Source of the DNA: an uncultured Prevotella sp.
Lineage (GTDB): Bacteria; Bacteroidota; Bacteroidia; Bacteroidales; Bacteroidaceae
Assembly (NCBI GenBank): GCA_900771975.1
Contig: CAAGPV010000035.1
Location: 1 to 64,000, forward strand
Length of the DNA stretch: 64,000 nucleotides
Direction: 5' to 3'
The notes beneath the pieces are model-generated. The model searched no databases. It saw only the letters and a program-made list of their open reading frames with translations, and was not told where the DNA came from. The position numbers and the translations under genes were made by a program. Shown piece after piece: positions 26,531 through 34,931 of this stretch (position 1 is the stretch's first letter; each line of letters starts with the position of its first letter).

Positions 26531-28157
26531 ATCAAATCGCTTTATGCCTTTAATTATGGCCTTGTGTGTAATCATTGGCGTTCTCATCGGTACATTTTAT
26601 GCAAATCATTTTTCAGGAAACAGGCTGAACATTATTAACAATGGTAGCAACCGACTCAATAACTTATTGCACATAATTGACGACCAATACGTTGATTCGG
26701 TAAATATTGAAGACTTAGTTGAAAAAACAATACCTCAAATTTTAGCCGAACTTGATCCGCATTCCGTATATATAAGTGCAAAAGACGTTCAAACGGCGAC
26801 CGATGACTTAAAAGGCTCCTTCTCTGGGATTGGTATAGAGTTCACAATACAAAGCGATACTGTACATATTCAAAATGTAATTAAAGACGGTCCATCTGAA
26901 AAGGCCGGACTTCTCGCTGGGGATAAAATCGTAAGCATAAACGGAAAACCTTTTGTCGGGAAAACCGTAACCAATGAAGAAGCCACACATAGACTTAAAG
27001 GTCCGAAGGGCTCAAAAGTAAATGTGGGAATAGTAAGATATGGAGAAAATGGAATAAAACAATTTACTATAACCCGTGGGGATATTGTTACACATAGCAT
27101 TACGGCTATATATATGTTGGATGATTCTACGGGCTATATGAGAATTAAGAACTTCGGTGAAAATACATATGGCGAAATGCGTGCTGCACTTGCTCAACTT
27201 TCCATGGAAGGATTTACAAATCTTGTTATAGACTTACGCGACAACAATGGAGGATATCTTGAAGCCGCTGTGCAAATGGCTGAAGAATTTCTATCCAAAA
27301 ACCGTCTTATTGTATATACGGAAGGGAGGAAATCTCCAAGACAAGAATTTCGTAGTAATGGAAAAGGTAGTTATCAACATATACCATTGGTTGTTCTCAT
27401 TAACGAAGGAAGCGCTTCTGCTGCCGAAATATTTGCTGGTGCAATTCAAGACAATGACAGAGGTACAATTGTTGGTAGGCGATCTTTTGGAAAAGGATTG
27501 GTTCAAAAGCAAATAGATTTTCCCGATGGCAGTATGATTCGCTTGACAGTTGCAAGATATTACACCCCATCAGGACGCTGCATACAAAAGCCTTACACAC
27601 CTGGCGATGATATCGATTATCAGCAAGATCTACTTTACAGATTTAAAAACGGTGAATTTTTCTCACAAGATAGCATAAAGCACAATGGCCCAGCTTATAA
27701 AACTAGTATCGGCCGCATCGTATATGGTGGAGGGGGGATAACACCAGATATCTTCGTTCCCGAAGACACAACACTTGTTACATCTTATTATAAAGAAGCC
27801 CTTTTAAGCGGATTAGTTTTGCAGTACACATCTTTATATACAGACCAAAACCGAAAAACCTTATCAGCTTATCAAGAAATGCCGCTTTTGACAGATTATC
27901 TGAAAAGCAAGCCTTTGGTTTCCTTATTTGTTGATTATGCAGAACGAAACGGATTAAAAAGGCGTAACCTTATGATCTTAAAGTCAACCCCTCTTCTTGA
28001 GGAGTCAATTATAGGTAGAATTGTTTATAATGTCCTTGACGAGCAAGCGTGGATACAGTTCTTAAATCAAAAGGATAAAACTATTTCAACAGCCTTAAAC
28101 GTATTTAGGGAAGGAGCCGCTTTTCCTAAAAAGAGTAATACTCGAAAACAAAAATGA
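26517..28157 (+). CDS. S41-family C-terminal processing peptidase
   Basis: 546 aa. A single N-terminal membrane helix (about 9-29) is a signal anchor. A PDZ domain follows (about 90-175: GIGIEFTIQSDTVHIQNVIKDGPSEKAGL), then the S41 protease core. The catalytic Ser is S301 in NEGSASAAEIFAGA and the catalytic Lys lies in GRRSFGKGLVQ. Related to CtpA/Prc, which cut envelope proteins near their C-termini in the periplasm. The C-terminal ~130 residues after the core are poorly conserved. Starts 14 bp before the dCMP deaminase stop. Confidence 0.95.
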   Translation: MGQNKSNRFMPLIMALCVIIGVLIGTFYANHFSGNRLNIINNGSNRLNNLLHIIDDQYVDSVNIEDLVEKTIPQILAELDPHSVYISAKDVQTATDDLKGSFSGIGIEFTIQSDTVHIQNVIKDGPSEKAGLLAGDKIVSINGKPFVGKTVTNEEATHRLKGPKGSKVNVGIVRYGENGIKQFTITRGDIVTHSITAIYMLDDSTGYMRIKNFGENTYGEMRAALAQLSMEGFTNLVIDLRDNNGGYLEAAVQMAEEFLSKNRLIVYTEGRKSPRQEFRSNGKGSYQHIPLVVLINEGSASAAEIFAGAIQDNDRGTIVGRRSFGKGLVQKQIDFPDGSMIRLTVARYYTPSGRCIQKPYTPGDDIDYQQDLLYRFKNGEFFSQDSIKHNGPAYKTSIGRIVYGGGGITPDIFVPEDTTLVTSYYKEALLSGLVLQYTSLYTDQNRKTLSAYQEMPLLTDYLKSKPLVSLFVDYAERNGLKRRNLMILKSTPLLEESIIGRIVYNVLDEQAWIQFLNQKDKTISTALNVFREGAAFPKKSNTRKQK

Positions 28158-28690
28158 ATAAAAAAGAATTACGAGAATACATTAAATCGCAAAAAGGGCT
28201 TTTCTCTTCACAACAATTAAAAGAGATATCTATGCCTATAATAGCAAGGCTCACTTCCTTAGAATGTTTTAAGGAAGCGAATAATATATTGTTATATTAT
28301 TCGCTTCCTGACGAAGTATATACTCATTCGCTCATTTCGGAATTAACTATACAAGGGAAAAACATCTTTCTACCATTTGTAAAACGAGAAGGTGAGATGA
28401 GCATCCGACCTTGTCTTTCTCCAACCATCCTGAAAAAAGGGGCATACAACATAATGGAGCCAACAGGGGAAGACATGAAAAGTTATGAGGACATCGAAAT
28501 CGCAGTAGTTCCCGGGGTGGCTTTTGATGTTCAAAATCACCGTTTGGGAAGAGGTAAAGGATATTATGACCGTTTTCTTCCAAAAATAAAGTCTGCCGTA
28601 AAAATTGGACTTGCTTTCCGGTTTCAAATGTTTGATTCCATACCCGTCAACTCTGATGATGTAGTCATGGATATGGTTATCCATAGCTAA
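28154..28690 (+). CDS. 5-formyltetrahydrofolate cyclo-ligase
   Basis: 178 aa. ATP-dependent return of 5-formyl-THF to 5,10-methenyl-THF. N-terminal MNKKELREYIKSQKG with basic residues for ATP binding, then NNILLYYSLPDEVYT in the middle, VVPGVAFD and the family signature GRGKGYYDRFL near 135-146. Overlaps the peptidase gene by 4 bp, completing a coupled block dcp - dCMP deaminase - S41 - cyclo-ligase. A long perfect inverted repeat lies inside the reading frame (see separate entry). Confidence 0.95.
   Translation: MNKKELREYIKSQKGLFSSQQLKEISMPIIARLTSLECFKEANNILLYYSLPDEVYTHSLISELTIQGKNIFLPFVKREGEMSIRPCLSPTILKKGAYNIMEPTGEDMKSYEDIEIAVVPGVAFDVQNHRLGRGKGYYDRFLPKIKSAVKIGLAFRFQMFDSIPVNSDDVVMDMVIHS
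28272..28309. repeat. 17-bp perfect inverted repeat inside the cyclo-ligase gene
   Basis: AGGAAGCGAATAATATA (28272-28288), loop TTGT, then its exact reverse complement (28293-28309). It lies in the reading frame and encodes part of the conserved motif KEANNILLYYSLPD. Confidence 0.8.
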
Positions 28691-28706
28691 CAAATACTCA
28701 ATAGCT

Positions 28707-28721
28707 TGGATTTTTAATCCA
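28707..28721. repeat. Small dyad after the cyclo-ligase gene
   Basis: TGGATT-TTT-AATCCA, a perfect 6-bp dyad with a 3-nt centre, between the cyclo-ligase stop and the PAS-LuxR gene. It may be a weak terminator or an operator of the next gene. No TAnnTTTG promoter is visible here. Confidence 0.35.
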
Positions 28722-28751
28722 TTAATAAGTCCTCCTTTTAATAAATGCTTT

Positions 28752-29510
28752 ATGAATAACGAAAAAAACGATTTCTTCCTCCATTCCAACGAGGTGAACC
28801 ATATCAACAAGGAGGATTACGCCAAGATAGAACTATTGGTGAATGCGGCAAAGGCTTTTGCCCGCAGCACCTACCAGTGTGTCTACATCATCGACTATTT
28901 TCATCAGGACTTCATCTATGCATCAGACAACCTCGCTTATCTCTGCGGATTGGAACCGGAGCAGTTGATGGAGGCTGGCTATCAGATGTATATAGACCAT
29001 GTGCCGGACGATGACCTGCAGATGCTGCTCGAAGTGAACAAGAAAGGTTTTGACCTTTTCAACGAACTACCCGTAGACGACCGTTTGGACTATACCATAT
29101 CGTACGACTTTCATCTTACCAATGGCAATAATAGCCGATTGATTCATCATCACCTCACCCCTATTCTCCTTTCTGATGACGGAAGAATATGGCTTGCCCT
29201 CTGCACCGTATCATTGGCAGCAACCGATGAACCGGGACATATCATTATGCAGAAGAATGGTGAGCGCGGCTATTTTGAATATTCCACCTCGCGCCACAAG
29301 TGGGAAAAGAAAGAAGGCATAACCTTGAGCGAGACAGAGAGAGATGTATTGAGATTGTCTGCCCAAGGCTATACGATGAATGATATTGCCGACCGACTAT
29401 GCAAGTCGGTTGACACTATAAAGGCTTGCAAGCGCAACCTTTTCGCTAAGCTTGGCGTGAAGAACATTGCCGAGGCGCTGTTTCATGCCACTAACTATCA
29501 GATGATATAA
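28752..29510 (+). CDS. PAS-type sensor protein with LuxR HTH
   Basis: 252 aa. Residues 30-165 read like a PAS domain (VYIIDYFHQDFIYASDNLAYLCGLEPEQL, then DHVPDDDLQML and a late strand WLALCTVSLA). The C-terminal ~65 residues are a LuxR/GerE HTH: LSETERDVLRLSAQGYTMNDIADRL, then VDTIKACKRNLFAKLGVKN. No kinase or receiver domain, so it is a one-component regulator whose PAS domain senses a ligand or redox state. Composition is less A+T-rich than the genes on the left. Convergent with the ThiF-like gene (6 bp between stops). It probably controls the neighbouring receptor gene, by inference. Confidence 0.88.
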   Translation: MNNEKNDFFLHSNEVNHINKEDYAKIELLVNAAKAFARSTYQCVYIIDYFHQDFIYASDNLAYLCGLEPEQLMEAGYQMYIDHVPDDDLQMLLEVNKKGFDLFNELPVDDRLDYTISYDFHLTNGNNSRLIHHHLTPILLSDDGRIWLALCTVSLAATDEPGHIIMQKNGERGYFEYSTSRHKWEKKEGITLSETERDVLRLSAQGYTMNDIADRLCKSVDTIKACKRNLFAKLGVKNIAEALFHATNYQMI

Positions 29511-29516
29511 TCGCAA

Positions 29517-30110
29517 TCATATCTCTTCCAACAATGGCGAGAGATAGAACTTGGGGAAATATTTCACCTCCTTGCCTTCCGCAAGGTTCGCGAGAATGTT
29601 GGCACAGTAGCCGGCGGCAATGTATGCCCCGATGCCCAGTTGCGGGAAAGACTCATTGGAATAATGCCTGATGGCTTCATCTATCCAAGGTACAGGCATC
29701 TGCCAGAACATACTGTACTGCGAGATATACTTGCCCAATAAGCAACGGAAATCATCCGTTCCTTTTTTCACTACTTCGCTGAATGGATAGCCTTTCGGTT
29801 TCTCTACAGCGAGAAAGGCAGCCTTGCCAAGATTGACAGCATGGATAACGGTGATGCCCCGTTCCTTGCATTTCTCATCGAAAGCGAAAGAGGCTTCGTT
29901 GTCATGCAAGGTTGCATTCACCGCATACCGGATGTCCGACAAGTCGCATGCATCCACATCTTCCATCGTCAGCGTATCCTTTTCTATGCGATAGATATGA
30001 AATCTATCTTCCTGATGAGGGATTTCATGGAAGTCGTGGTGCAAGGCACAGGAGGCTATCAAGCTTCCCATGTCTGCGCCACTAATCAACAATTTTATTG
30101 GGTTGTTCAT
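29517..30110 (-). CDS. E1/ThiF-like protein, truncated family form
   Basis: 197 aa. Resembles part of E1-like/ThiF folds: an initial beta strand and Gly-loop-like SGADMGSLIAS (a reduced form of GxGxxG). It continues with IRYAVNATLHDNEASFAFDEKCKERGITVIHAV, like the 'DNxxxRxxxNxxCxxxxIPxI' stretch. The end GIGAYIAAGYCANILANLAEGKEV is like their final helix. The ATP-binding arginine and the CxxC zinc pairs of canonical members are not found, so adenylation activity is doubtful. It follows the receptor gene by 50 bp on the same strand and is probably co-transcribed. A plain NAD-type Rossmann protein is the alternative. Confidence 0.55.
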   Translation of the reverse strand: MNNPIKLLISGADMGSLIASCALHHDFHEIPHQEDRFHIYRIEKDTLTMEDVDACDLSDIRYAVNATLHDNEASFAFDEKCKERGITVIHAVNLGKAAFLAVEKPKGYPFSEVVKKGTDDFRCLLGKYISQYSMFWQMPVPWIDEAIRHYSNESFPQLGIGAYIAAGYCANILANLAEGKEVKYFPKFYLSPLLEEI

Positions 30111-30160
30111 TTATAGAGAGATTTATTGTCATTACACCATTACCGGATGCTGCAGACAGA

Positions 30161-32485
30161 TTACATTCTGTTCTTCTGACTTTCTCCTGCACCCGTACCC
30201 TTATATTTGCTTCTTGTAGTGTTGAACTTATACCGTACAGTAAGAGACACTTTGCTTGTTGACAGATTATCATACACCATTTCCTTCATTTTGCCAAAAT
30301 GAGCAATCATGTGGCTATCGTTTGTCCCGAACAAATCATAGATGAAGAGCTGGAACGACAAACGATCCTTCAAGAAAGCCTTATACGCGGAAATATTCGT
30401 GCAAAACATTGGCTTGTACAGATACTGGTTCTTCTCATGACCTTTCGTGATATACGACATCATCAACGTAAACATTCCTAATTTGGTGTTGAGGGTGTTG
30501 TCTAAACGGAATGAAGCCATTGGCTTATTGAGCGATTTCCCATCGTGCGTCTCCATATCAAACCATTGCTTGTCAACGGATGCGGTAAACGAAGGATACC
30601 AGATGCCAAACGAAGGGCGCAAGTTGATGGATGCCTCTACGTCATTATACGAATTCCCATTCACAGGCTTCATCAAGCCTATTGCTGGATTATCCTTATA
30701 AGTCTCCACTGTTGGCATAATTGGATGTGAAGTATGACTGTAGGTCATGTCGAATGTCAACCATTTGTAAGCCAACTCGTAGTTGAGATTTCTGCTTATC
30801 TGAGATACCAGAAATGGATTTCCCGTTTCATACGTGTATCGGTTATCATACTGAATGCCACTGCGCAAATTATGATAGGAAGGACGATTAATGTCGGCTG
30901 CATAGCTCAATTGCATCTGTACCTTGCCTACAGGCATCGATAAGCTGAGCGATGGGAAACAATTGCCATACGACTTGCTTTGCCCAGGCACATACTTGCC
31001 ATATTCATAATAATTGAAGTCGATGTACTCGTATCTCATACCTGCCTCCAAACTCAGATTACCGAAATCTCTTGAATAGGTCAAGAATGAAGATGCCATG
31101 CTTTCCGTAATGCGGCTGTTATCATCCGATACAAAGTTGGTTGGCACAATCTGATACTTAGAGGTTCGATGTGTATTGGAATATTCACCACCGAAAGATA
31201 ACTCACCACCCAACAGAGGATAAGAAAGTACCAGTTTGGAAGCGAGCAGATGATAGTACTTGTTAGTCAAGCTATGAACCGTCTGGCTTTGTGCACCCAT
31301 TCCCACTTCTTGGTATTGCTCTTTGGTAACATCGTTCTGGTATTCCTTCGACCATAGCCAATCTGTATTGAAATCGATGCTGAGCTTACCAATCTTTCCC
31401 ACATAGTAAATATTGCTTGAAAGATTATTCTTCTGCCAAAAGAAATCAGCATGACTGTCAGAATTTTCAGACAATTCTTCGTCTTGCAATATAGAAGAAC
31501 TCATATCGCCGTTCCATGTTTGCTTAGGATTTCTAAGAAAACCAAAGTTGGCACCTATAGAGTTGTTGGCATCCAACTGGTAGCTGGCATCCAGGCGAAA
31601 GTTCATGGCTTCGATAATACCTACTTGTCTTATCTCACTTTTCTGGTTCCACGTCTTGTCAAGATAAGTCTTCTGCTGTAAGTCTTTATTGTCTGGCTGG
31701 TATTGTCTTGCTCCAAAGGCGTATGCGCCCAGCTCTAAGCCATTCTTGCGATAGCTCATATTCAATTGGCCAAATCCACCGAAGTTTTTCTTCTCATCAT
31801 ATTCACCAGTAGTCTTTGCATCGAATCCGAATCCTTCGCCCTGTATCTTCTTCGTTGTGATACGGATGACCGCCTTGGTGCTGGCTGCGTAACGGGCACC
31901 CGGGTTAGTGATGACTTCCACTGACTTGATGTTATCGGAATGCAAACGGTCCAGCTCGCTCTTGTCTCTCATCTGTCGTCCATTGATATAGATAACAGGC
32001 TCACCGCGTCCGAATACCTTGATGCTGCCATTCTGGGCAGACACGTTAGGGATGCGGTCGAGCAGGTGCTCCATTGTTCCTGCCTTCTCAAGTACGGATC
32101 CGACAACGGTTGTCGTCATTCCGCCATTCTTCAGGATAGTCTTAGGCAGGGATGACTTCACGACAACTTCGCCGAGCATCTTACTGTCTTCTTCCATCTT
32201 GATAATGCCCACATTCTCACCTGTGCAATCCTTGCAGATTGTCTTATAGCCTACGGATGTCACCTTGATGATTCCGCCGTTGCAGGAAGAGTCGATGACA
32301 AAGCTGCCATCTTCTCCACTCACTGCGCCCTTGACGAAAGCCGAGTCTGTTCTATTCAATAATACTACATTGGCAAGCGCCAAAGGTTCTCCTTTAGCAT
32401 CCATCACCTTACCTGTGATATTCTGCGCCATTATTGGAGTCATTACCGAGATGCACAAGGCTGTAACAATCATTTTCTTGTTCAT
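30161..32485 (-). CDS. Outer-membrane beta-barrel receptor with carboxypeptidase-like N-domain
   Basis: 774 aa, TonB-dependent-receptor-like. Signal peptide (1-20) is followed by a CarboxypepD_reg-like domain (ITGKVMDAKGEPLALANVVLLNR, about 22-100). A plug domain follows (about 110-210, with VVVKSSLPKTILKNGGMTT, LLDRIPNVSAQNG, VIYINGRQM and GARYAAS). The long barrel (from about 230) has alternating strands. It ends VSLTVRYKFNTTRSKYKGTG, as in the PF14905 'outer membrane protein beta-barrel' family. No SusD partner is adjacent, so it is not a classical polysaccharide-utilisation locus; peptide, metal or small-molecule uptake is possible. The promoter has operator-like dyads. Confidence 0.92.
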   Translation of the reverse strand: MNKKMIVTALCISVMTPIMAQNITGKVMDAKGEPLALANVVLLNRTDSAFVKGAVSGEDGSFVIDSSCNGGIIKVTSVGYKTICKDCTGENVGIIKMEEDSKMLGEVVVKSSLPKTILKNGGMTTTVVGSVLEKAGTMEHLLDRIPNVSAQNGSIKVFGRGEPVIYINGRQMRDKSELDRLHSDNIKSVEVITNPGARYAASTKAVIRITTKKIQGEGFGFDAKTTGEYDEKKNFGGFGQLNMSYRKNGLELGAYAFGARQYQPDNKDLQQKTYLDKTWNQKSEIRQVGIIEAMNFRLDASYQLDANNSIGANFGFLRNPKQTWNGDMSSSILQDEELSENSDSHADFFWQKNNLSSNIYYVGKIGKLSIDFNTDWLWSKEYQNDVTKEQYQEVGMGAQSQTVHSLTNKYYHLLASKLVLSYPLLGGELSFGGEYSNTHRTSKYQIVPTNFVSDDNSRITESMASSFLTYSRDFGNLSLEAGMRYEYIDFNYYEYGKYVPGQSKSYGNCFPSLSLSMPVGKVQMQLSYAADINRPSYHNLRSGIQYDNRYTYETGNPFLVSQISRNLNYELAYKWLTFDMTYSHTSHPIMPTVETYKDNPAIGLMKPVNGNSYNDVEASINLRPSFGIWYPSFTASVDKQWFDMETHDGKSLNKPMASFRLDNTLNTKLGMFTLMMSYITKGHEKNQYLYKPMFCTNISAYKAFLKDRLSFQLFIYDLFGTNDSHMIAHFGKMKEMVYDNLSTSKVSLTVRYKFNTTRSKYKGTGAGESQKNRM

Positions 32486-32514
32486 AATCCCTATACTTTT
32501 GTTTTTTCTGATGG

Positions 32515-32522
32515 CAAAAGTA
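32515..32522 (-). promoter_or_regulatory. Promoter -7 box of the receptor gene
   Basis: TACTTTTG on the minus strand, 29 bp upstream of the ATG. The -33 position reads CAAA where TTTG would be expected. A promoter with a good -7 but no -33 fits dependence on an activator. Confidence 0.55.
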
Positions 32523-32546
32523 AGGGAAATGATAGAAAAGGCTTTG

Positions 32547-32597
32547 ACACAAAAGTGTATTTCTTAGGTGAGTGGCAGAAATATTACACTTTTGTGT
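32547..32597. promoter_or_regulatory. Two dyad operators ahead of the receptor gene
   Basis: ACACAAAAGTGTA (32547-32559) and its reverse complement TACACTTTTGTGT (32585-32597) face each other 38 bp apart centre to centre. Each site is itself a dyad, ACAC-N4-GTGT. They lie about 45 and 83 bp upstream of the predicted transcription start (~32508), a position typical of activator sites. Confidence 0.55.
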
Positions 32598-32673
32598 TTA
32601 AAAAGAAAAACTTAATAAAACTCTTAGTAAATAAGTTTAACGTAAAAACTTTATTTTCTTTTTCCGTTATTAA

Positions 32674-32964
32674 TTAATAGAGCGAGATATCAACAATCAA
32701 CATTGTTCCAATAGAATTATTCAGTCGCTCTACCAACTTTTTTTTCATCATAGACAAATCAGATCTTAATGCGGGATTTGTTATCTTGACAAACAGAGTT
32801 TGACCCTTTATGAATTTGTCTTCTGTGTAGCTTGAAATCGTTGTCCCGACAACCTTGTCCCAAGAATCCAACAATTGCTTTTGCAATAATGGTGTTTCCA
32901 ACCCTTCTTGCCTTAACAATTTTTGCAAGATTTCCCCTAATGGTTTTACTTGTCTTCTAAACAT
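32674..32964 (-). CDS. DUF721 (DciA-like) protein
   Basis: 96 aa. DUF721 proteins (DciA in proteobacteria) help load or control the replicative helicase. Seen: LGEILQKLLRQEGLETPLLQKQLLDSWDKVVG, VKITNPALRSDLSMMKKKLVERLN, and a short KH-like fold. It overlaps recF by 8 bp, a common arrangement in Bacteroidetes. This supports a replication/repair role. Confidence 0.93.
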   Translation of the reverse strand: MFRRQVKPLGEILQKLLRQEGLETPLLQKQLLDSWDKVVGTTISSYTEDKFIKGQTLFVKITNPALRSDLSMMKKKLVERLNNSIGTMLIVDISLY

Positions 32965-34075
32965 GCTTATCTTTTTCCTTATCCGTTATAATACCATTAT
33001 CTACCGAAAATATTTTATATGGCTTTTTACATTGTTTTAAAATTTTATCTAAGTGGTCCCGATTTGTATCGGTCATAAAAATTTGCCCAAACTCTTCACT
33101 TGATACTAAATGAACCAATCGTTCTACACGCAAGGAATCCAATTTGTCAAAAATGTCATCCAACAACAATAATGGAGTTGTTTTACTACACGTTTGCTTT
33201 AAAAAATAAAATTGCGAAAGCTTTAAAGCCAATAAAAACGTTTTGCTCTGTCCCTGACTCCCCTCACGTTTAAGAGGATAATCATCGAGAAAAAATTCCA
33301 GGTCGTCTCTGTGTATACCATAAAGCGAATAACCCATTATAAGGTCTTTCTGTCTGCCCTTCTGAATAATCTCTAGTAAAGGTCCTCGCTGACAATGAGA
33401 AACATATTTAATGACAGAATGTTCTTGTGTACCAGAAAGTAGGTGAAAAATTCTATCAAACACAGGTATAAACTCATTTATCAAACTTTTACGTTTTGAA
33501 AAAATCAATTCTCCATTATAGGCCATTTGATTTTCAAGAACATCCAAAAGCAAAAGGTCTGGCTCTCCGTCTTTTTTCAATAGAGAATTGCGTTGATTAA
33601 GAGCTTTATTATATTTAGACAATGCATCGATATAGGTAGCATCCAATTGGGATAACAATACATCCATCAATTTCCGACGTTCATCGCTTCCTTCAGATAT
33701 AATAGACGAATCAGCCGGTGTGACAAATATTAAAGGAATTAGGCCAAGATGTTGGGATAAACGCTTATATTCTTTTTTATTACGCTTGAAATGCTTTTTT
33801 GAACCTCGTTGTAAACCACAATAAATCTGAAGGTCTTCCCCATGTTCGTCTATATAGTTCCCTTCAATAATTGAGAAGTTTTGTGTGTGGTTGATTATAG
33901 ACGAATCCGCTTTGGTTAAAGTACTTTTGCAAAAAGACAAATAACAGATAGCGTCCAACAGATTTGTTTTACCCACACCATTATTCCCGATAAAGCAATT
34001 AATCTTTGGAGAGAAAACGATATTGGCAGCCTTGATGTTTTTGTAATTAACAAGAGATAAAGATTTTAAAATCAT
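32957..34075 (-). CDS. recF: DNA replication and repair protein RecF
   Basis: 372 aa. ABC/SMC-like ATPase that loads RecA at gaps with RecO/RecR. Start at 34075 (MILKSLSLVNYKNI) is chosen; 12 further codons upstream (to 34111) lack family similarity. Walker A GNNGVGKTNLLDAI, signature REGSQGQSKTFLLALKL, Walker B TPLLLLDDIFDKLD, and D-loop. Its partner in the leftward operon is the DUF721 gene. A -7 box TATCTTTG (minus strand, 34116-34109) lies 33 bp upstream of the chosen ATG and 2 bp before the upstream one at 34111. This again favours 34075. Confidence 0.96.
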   Translation of the reverse strand: MILKSLSLVNYKNIKAANIVFSPKINCFIGNNGVGKTNLLDAICYLSFCKSTLTKADSSIINHTQNFSIIEGNYIDEHGEDLQIYCGLQRGSKKHFKRNKKEYKRLSQHLGLIPLIFVTPADSSIISEGSDERRKLMDVLLSQLDATYIDALSKYNKALNQRNSLLKKDGEPDLLLLDVLENQMAYNGELIFSKRKSLINEFIPVFDRIFHLLSGTQEHSVIKYVSHCQRGPLLEIIQKGRQKDLIMGYSLYGIHRDDLEFFLDDYPLKREGSQGQSKTFLLALKLSQFYFLKQTCSKTTPLLLLDDIFDKLDSLRVERLVHLVSSEEFGQIFMTDTNRDHLDKILKQCKKPYKIFSVDNGIITDKEKDKHV

Positions 34076-34156
34076 GTAGGTGAAATTTTGGAAACTCCCA
34101 TTTTTTTGCAAAGATAAACCATTCTAGACGCAAAAAAGAAAAAAGAAAGAATAAAA

Positions 34157-34188
34157 TTTCAATATATGGGATAAATTCTGTAATTTTG
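34157..34188 (+). promoter_or_regulatory. Promoter of the TPR protein-ribH operon
   Basis: TTTC (34157-34160), 20-bp spacer, TAATTTTG (34181-34188), 38 bp before the ATG at 34227. Confidence 0.62.
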
Positions 34189-34226
34189 CCAACAATTGAA
34201 ACAGATAAAAATAATAAAACAAATAA

Positions 34227-34928
34227 ATGACAACGAAGAAAAACGAGAAGGCAAATTCTTTAGAAGGAAGCCTCAATCAATCAGAAGCCTTATTCTTAAA
34301 GTACAAAAAGGCTATCATCATTTCAATATGTGTAATTGTTGCCGTTATTGTTGGTTACTCGTTATACCATAATTATGTAGCGATACCTAACGAACAAGAG
34401 GCAAGTACAGAATTAGCCAAAGGGCAAGAATATATGGCTCAAGGGCAATTTGACAAGGCCTTGAAAGGAGATGGCGCAACATGGAAAGGATTTTTGAACG
34501 TAGCAAGCGACTACAGTTCTACTGATGCCGGAAATCTTGCAAATCTGTATGCAGGTCTTTGCTATGCCCATCTACAAAAAGCAGATTGGAAAAAAGCCCT
34601 CGAGTATGCTAAAAAATTCAATCCGTCTAATGATATGATAATAAGCCCAGCTTCCCAAATGGCACTTGGTGACATATATGCAAACAACGGAATGTTGGAT
34701 GAAGCTGTTGAGGCATTCAAAAGTGCTGCAAGTTTAGCTGATAAGCAAGCCACTGACAATACCAATAACAGCGTTTCTCCCCTATCCTTGAAAAAAGCAG
34801 GAATTATACTTGAAAGCCAAAACAAGAAAGACGAAGCAAACAAACTATATAAAGAAATTAAGTCAAAATACATAAACGCTGCTACTTATCAAGACATAGA
34901 TAAATATATAGAACGTACAACAAAGTAA
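34227..34928 (+). CDS. Membrane-anchored TPR protein
   Basis: 233 aa. A cytosolic N-terminus (1-27) is followed by one membrane helix (28-47: AIIISICVIVAVIVGYSLYHN). The rest is a periplasmic or extracytoplasmic helical region with tetratricopeptide repeats (AKGQEYMAQGQFDKAL; LYAGLCYAHLQKADWKKALEYAKKF; MALGDIYANNGMLDEAVEAFKSAASLA). Layout is that of YfgM/BamD-type scaffolds and of Bacteroidetes TPR proteins found ahead of ribH. It is 3 bp from ribH, so co-transcribed. The function is unassigned; a role in envelope protein handling is inferred from the topology. Confidence 0.9.
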   Translation: MTTKKNEKANSLEGSLNQSEALFLKYKKAIIISICVIVAVIVGYSLYHNYVAIPNEQEASTELAKGQEYMAQGQFDKALKGDGATWKGFLNVASDYSSTDAGNLANLYAGLCYAHLQKADWKKALEYAKKFNPSNDMIISPASQMALGDIYANNGMLDEAVEAFKSAASLADKQATDNTNNSVSPLSLKKAGIILESQNKKDEANKLYKEIKSKYINAATYQDIDKYIERTTK

Positions 34929-34931
34929 CTT

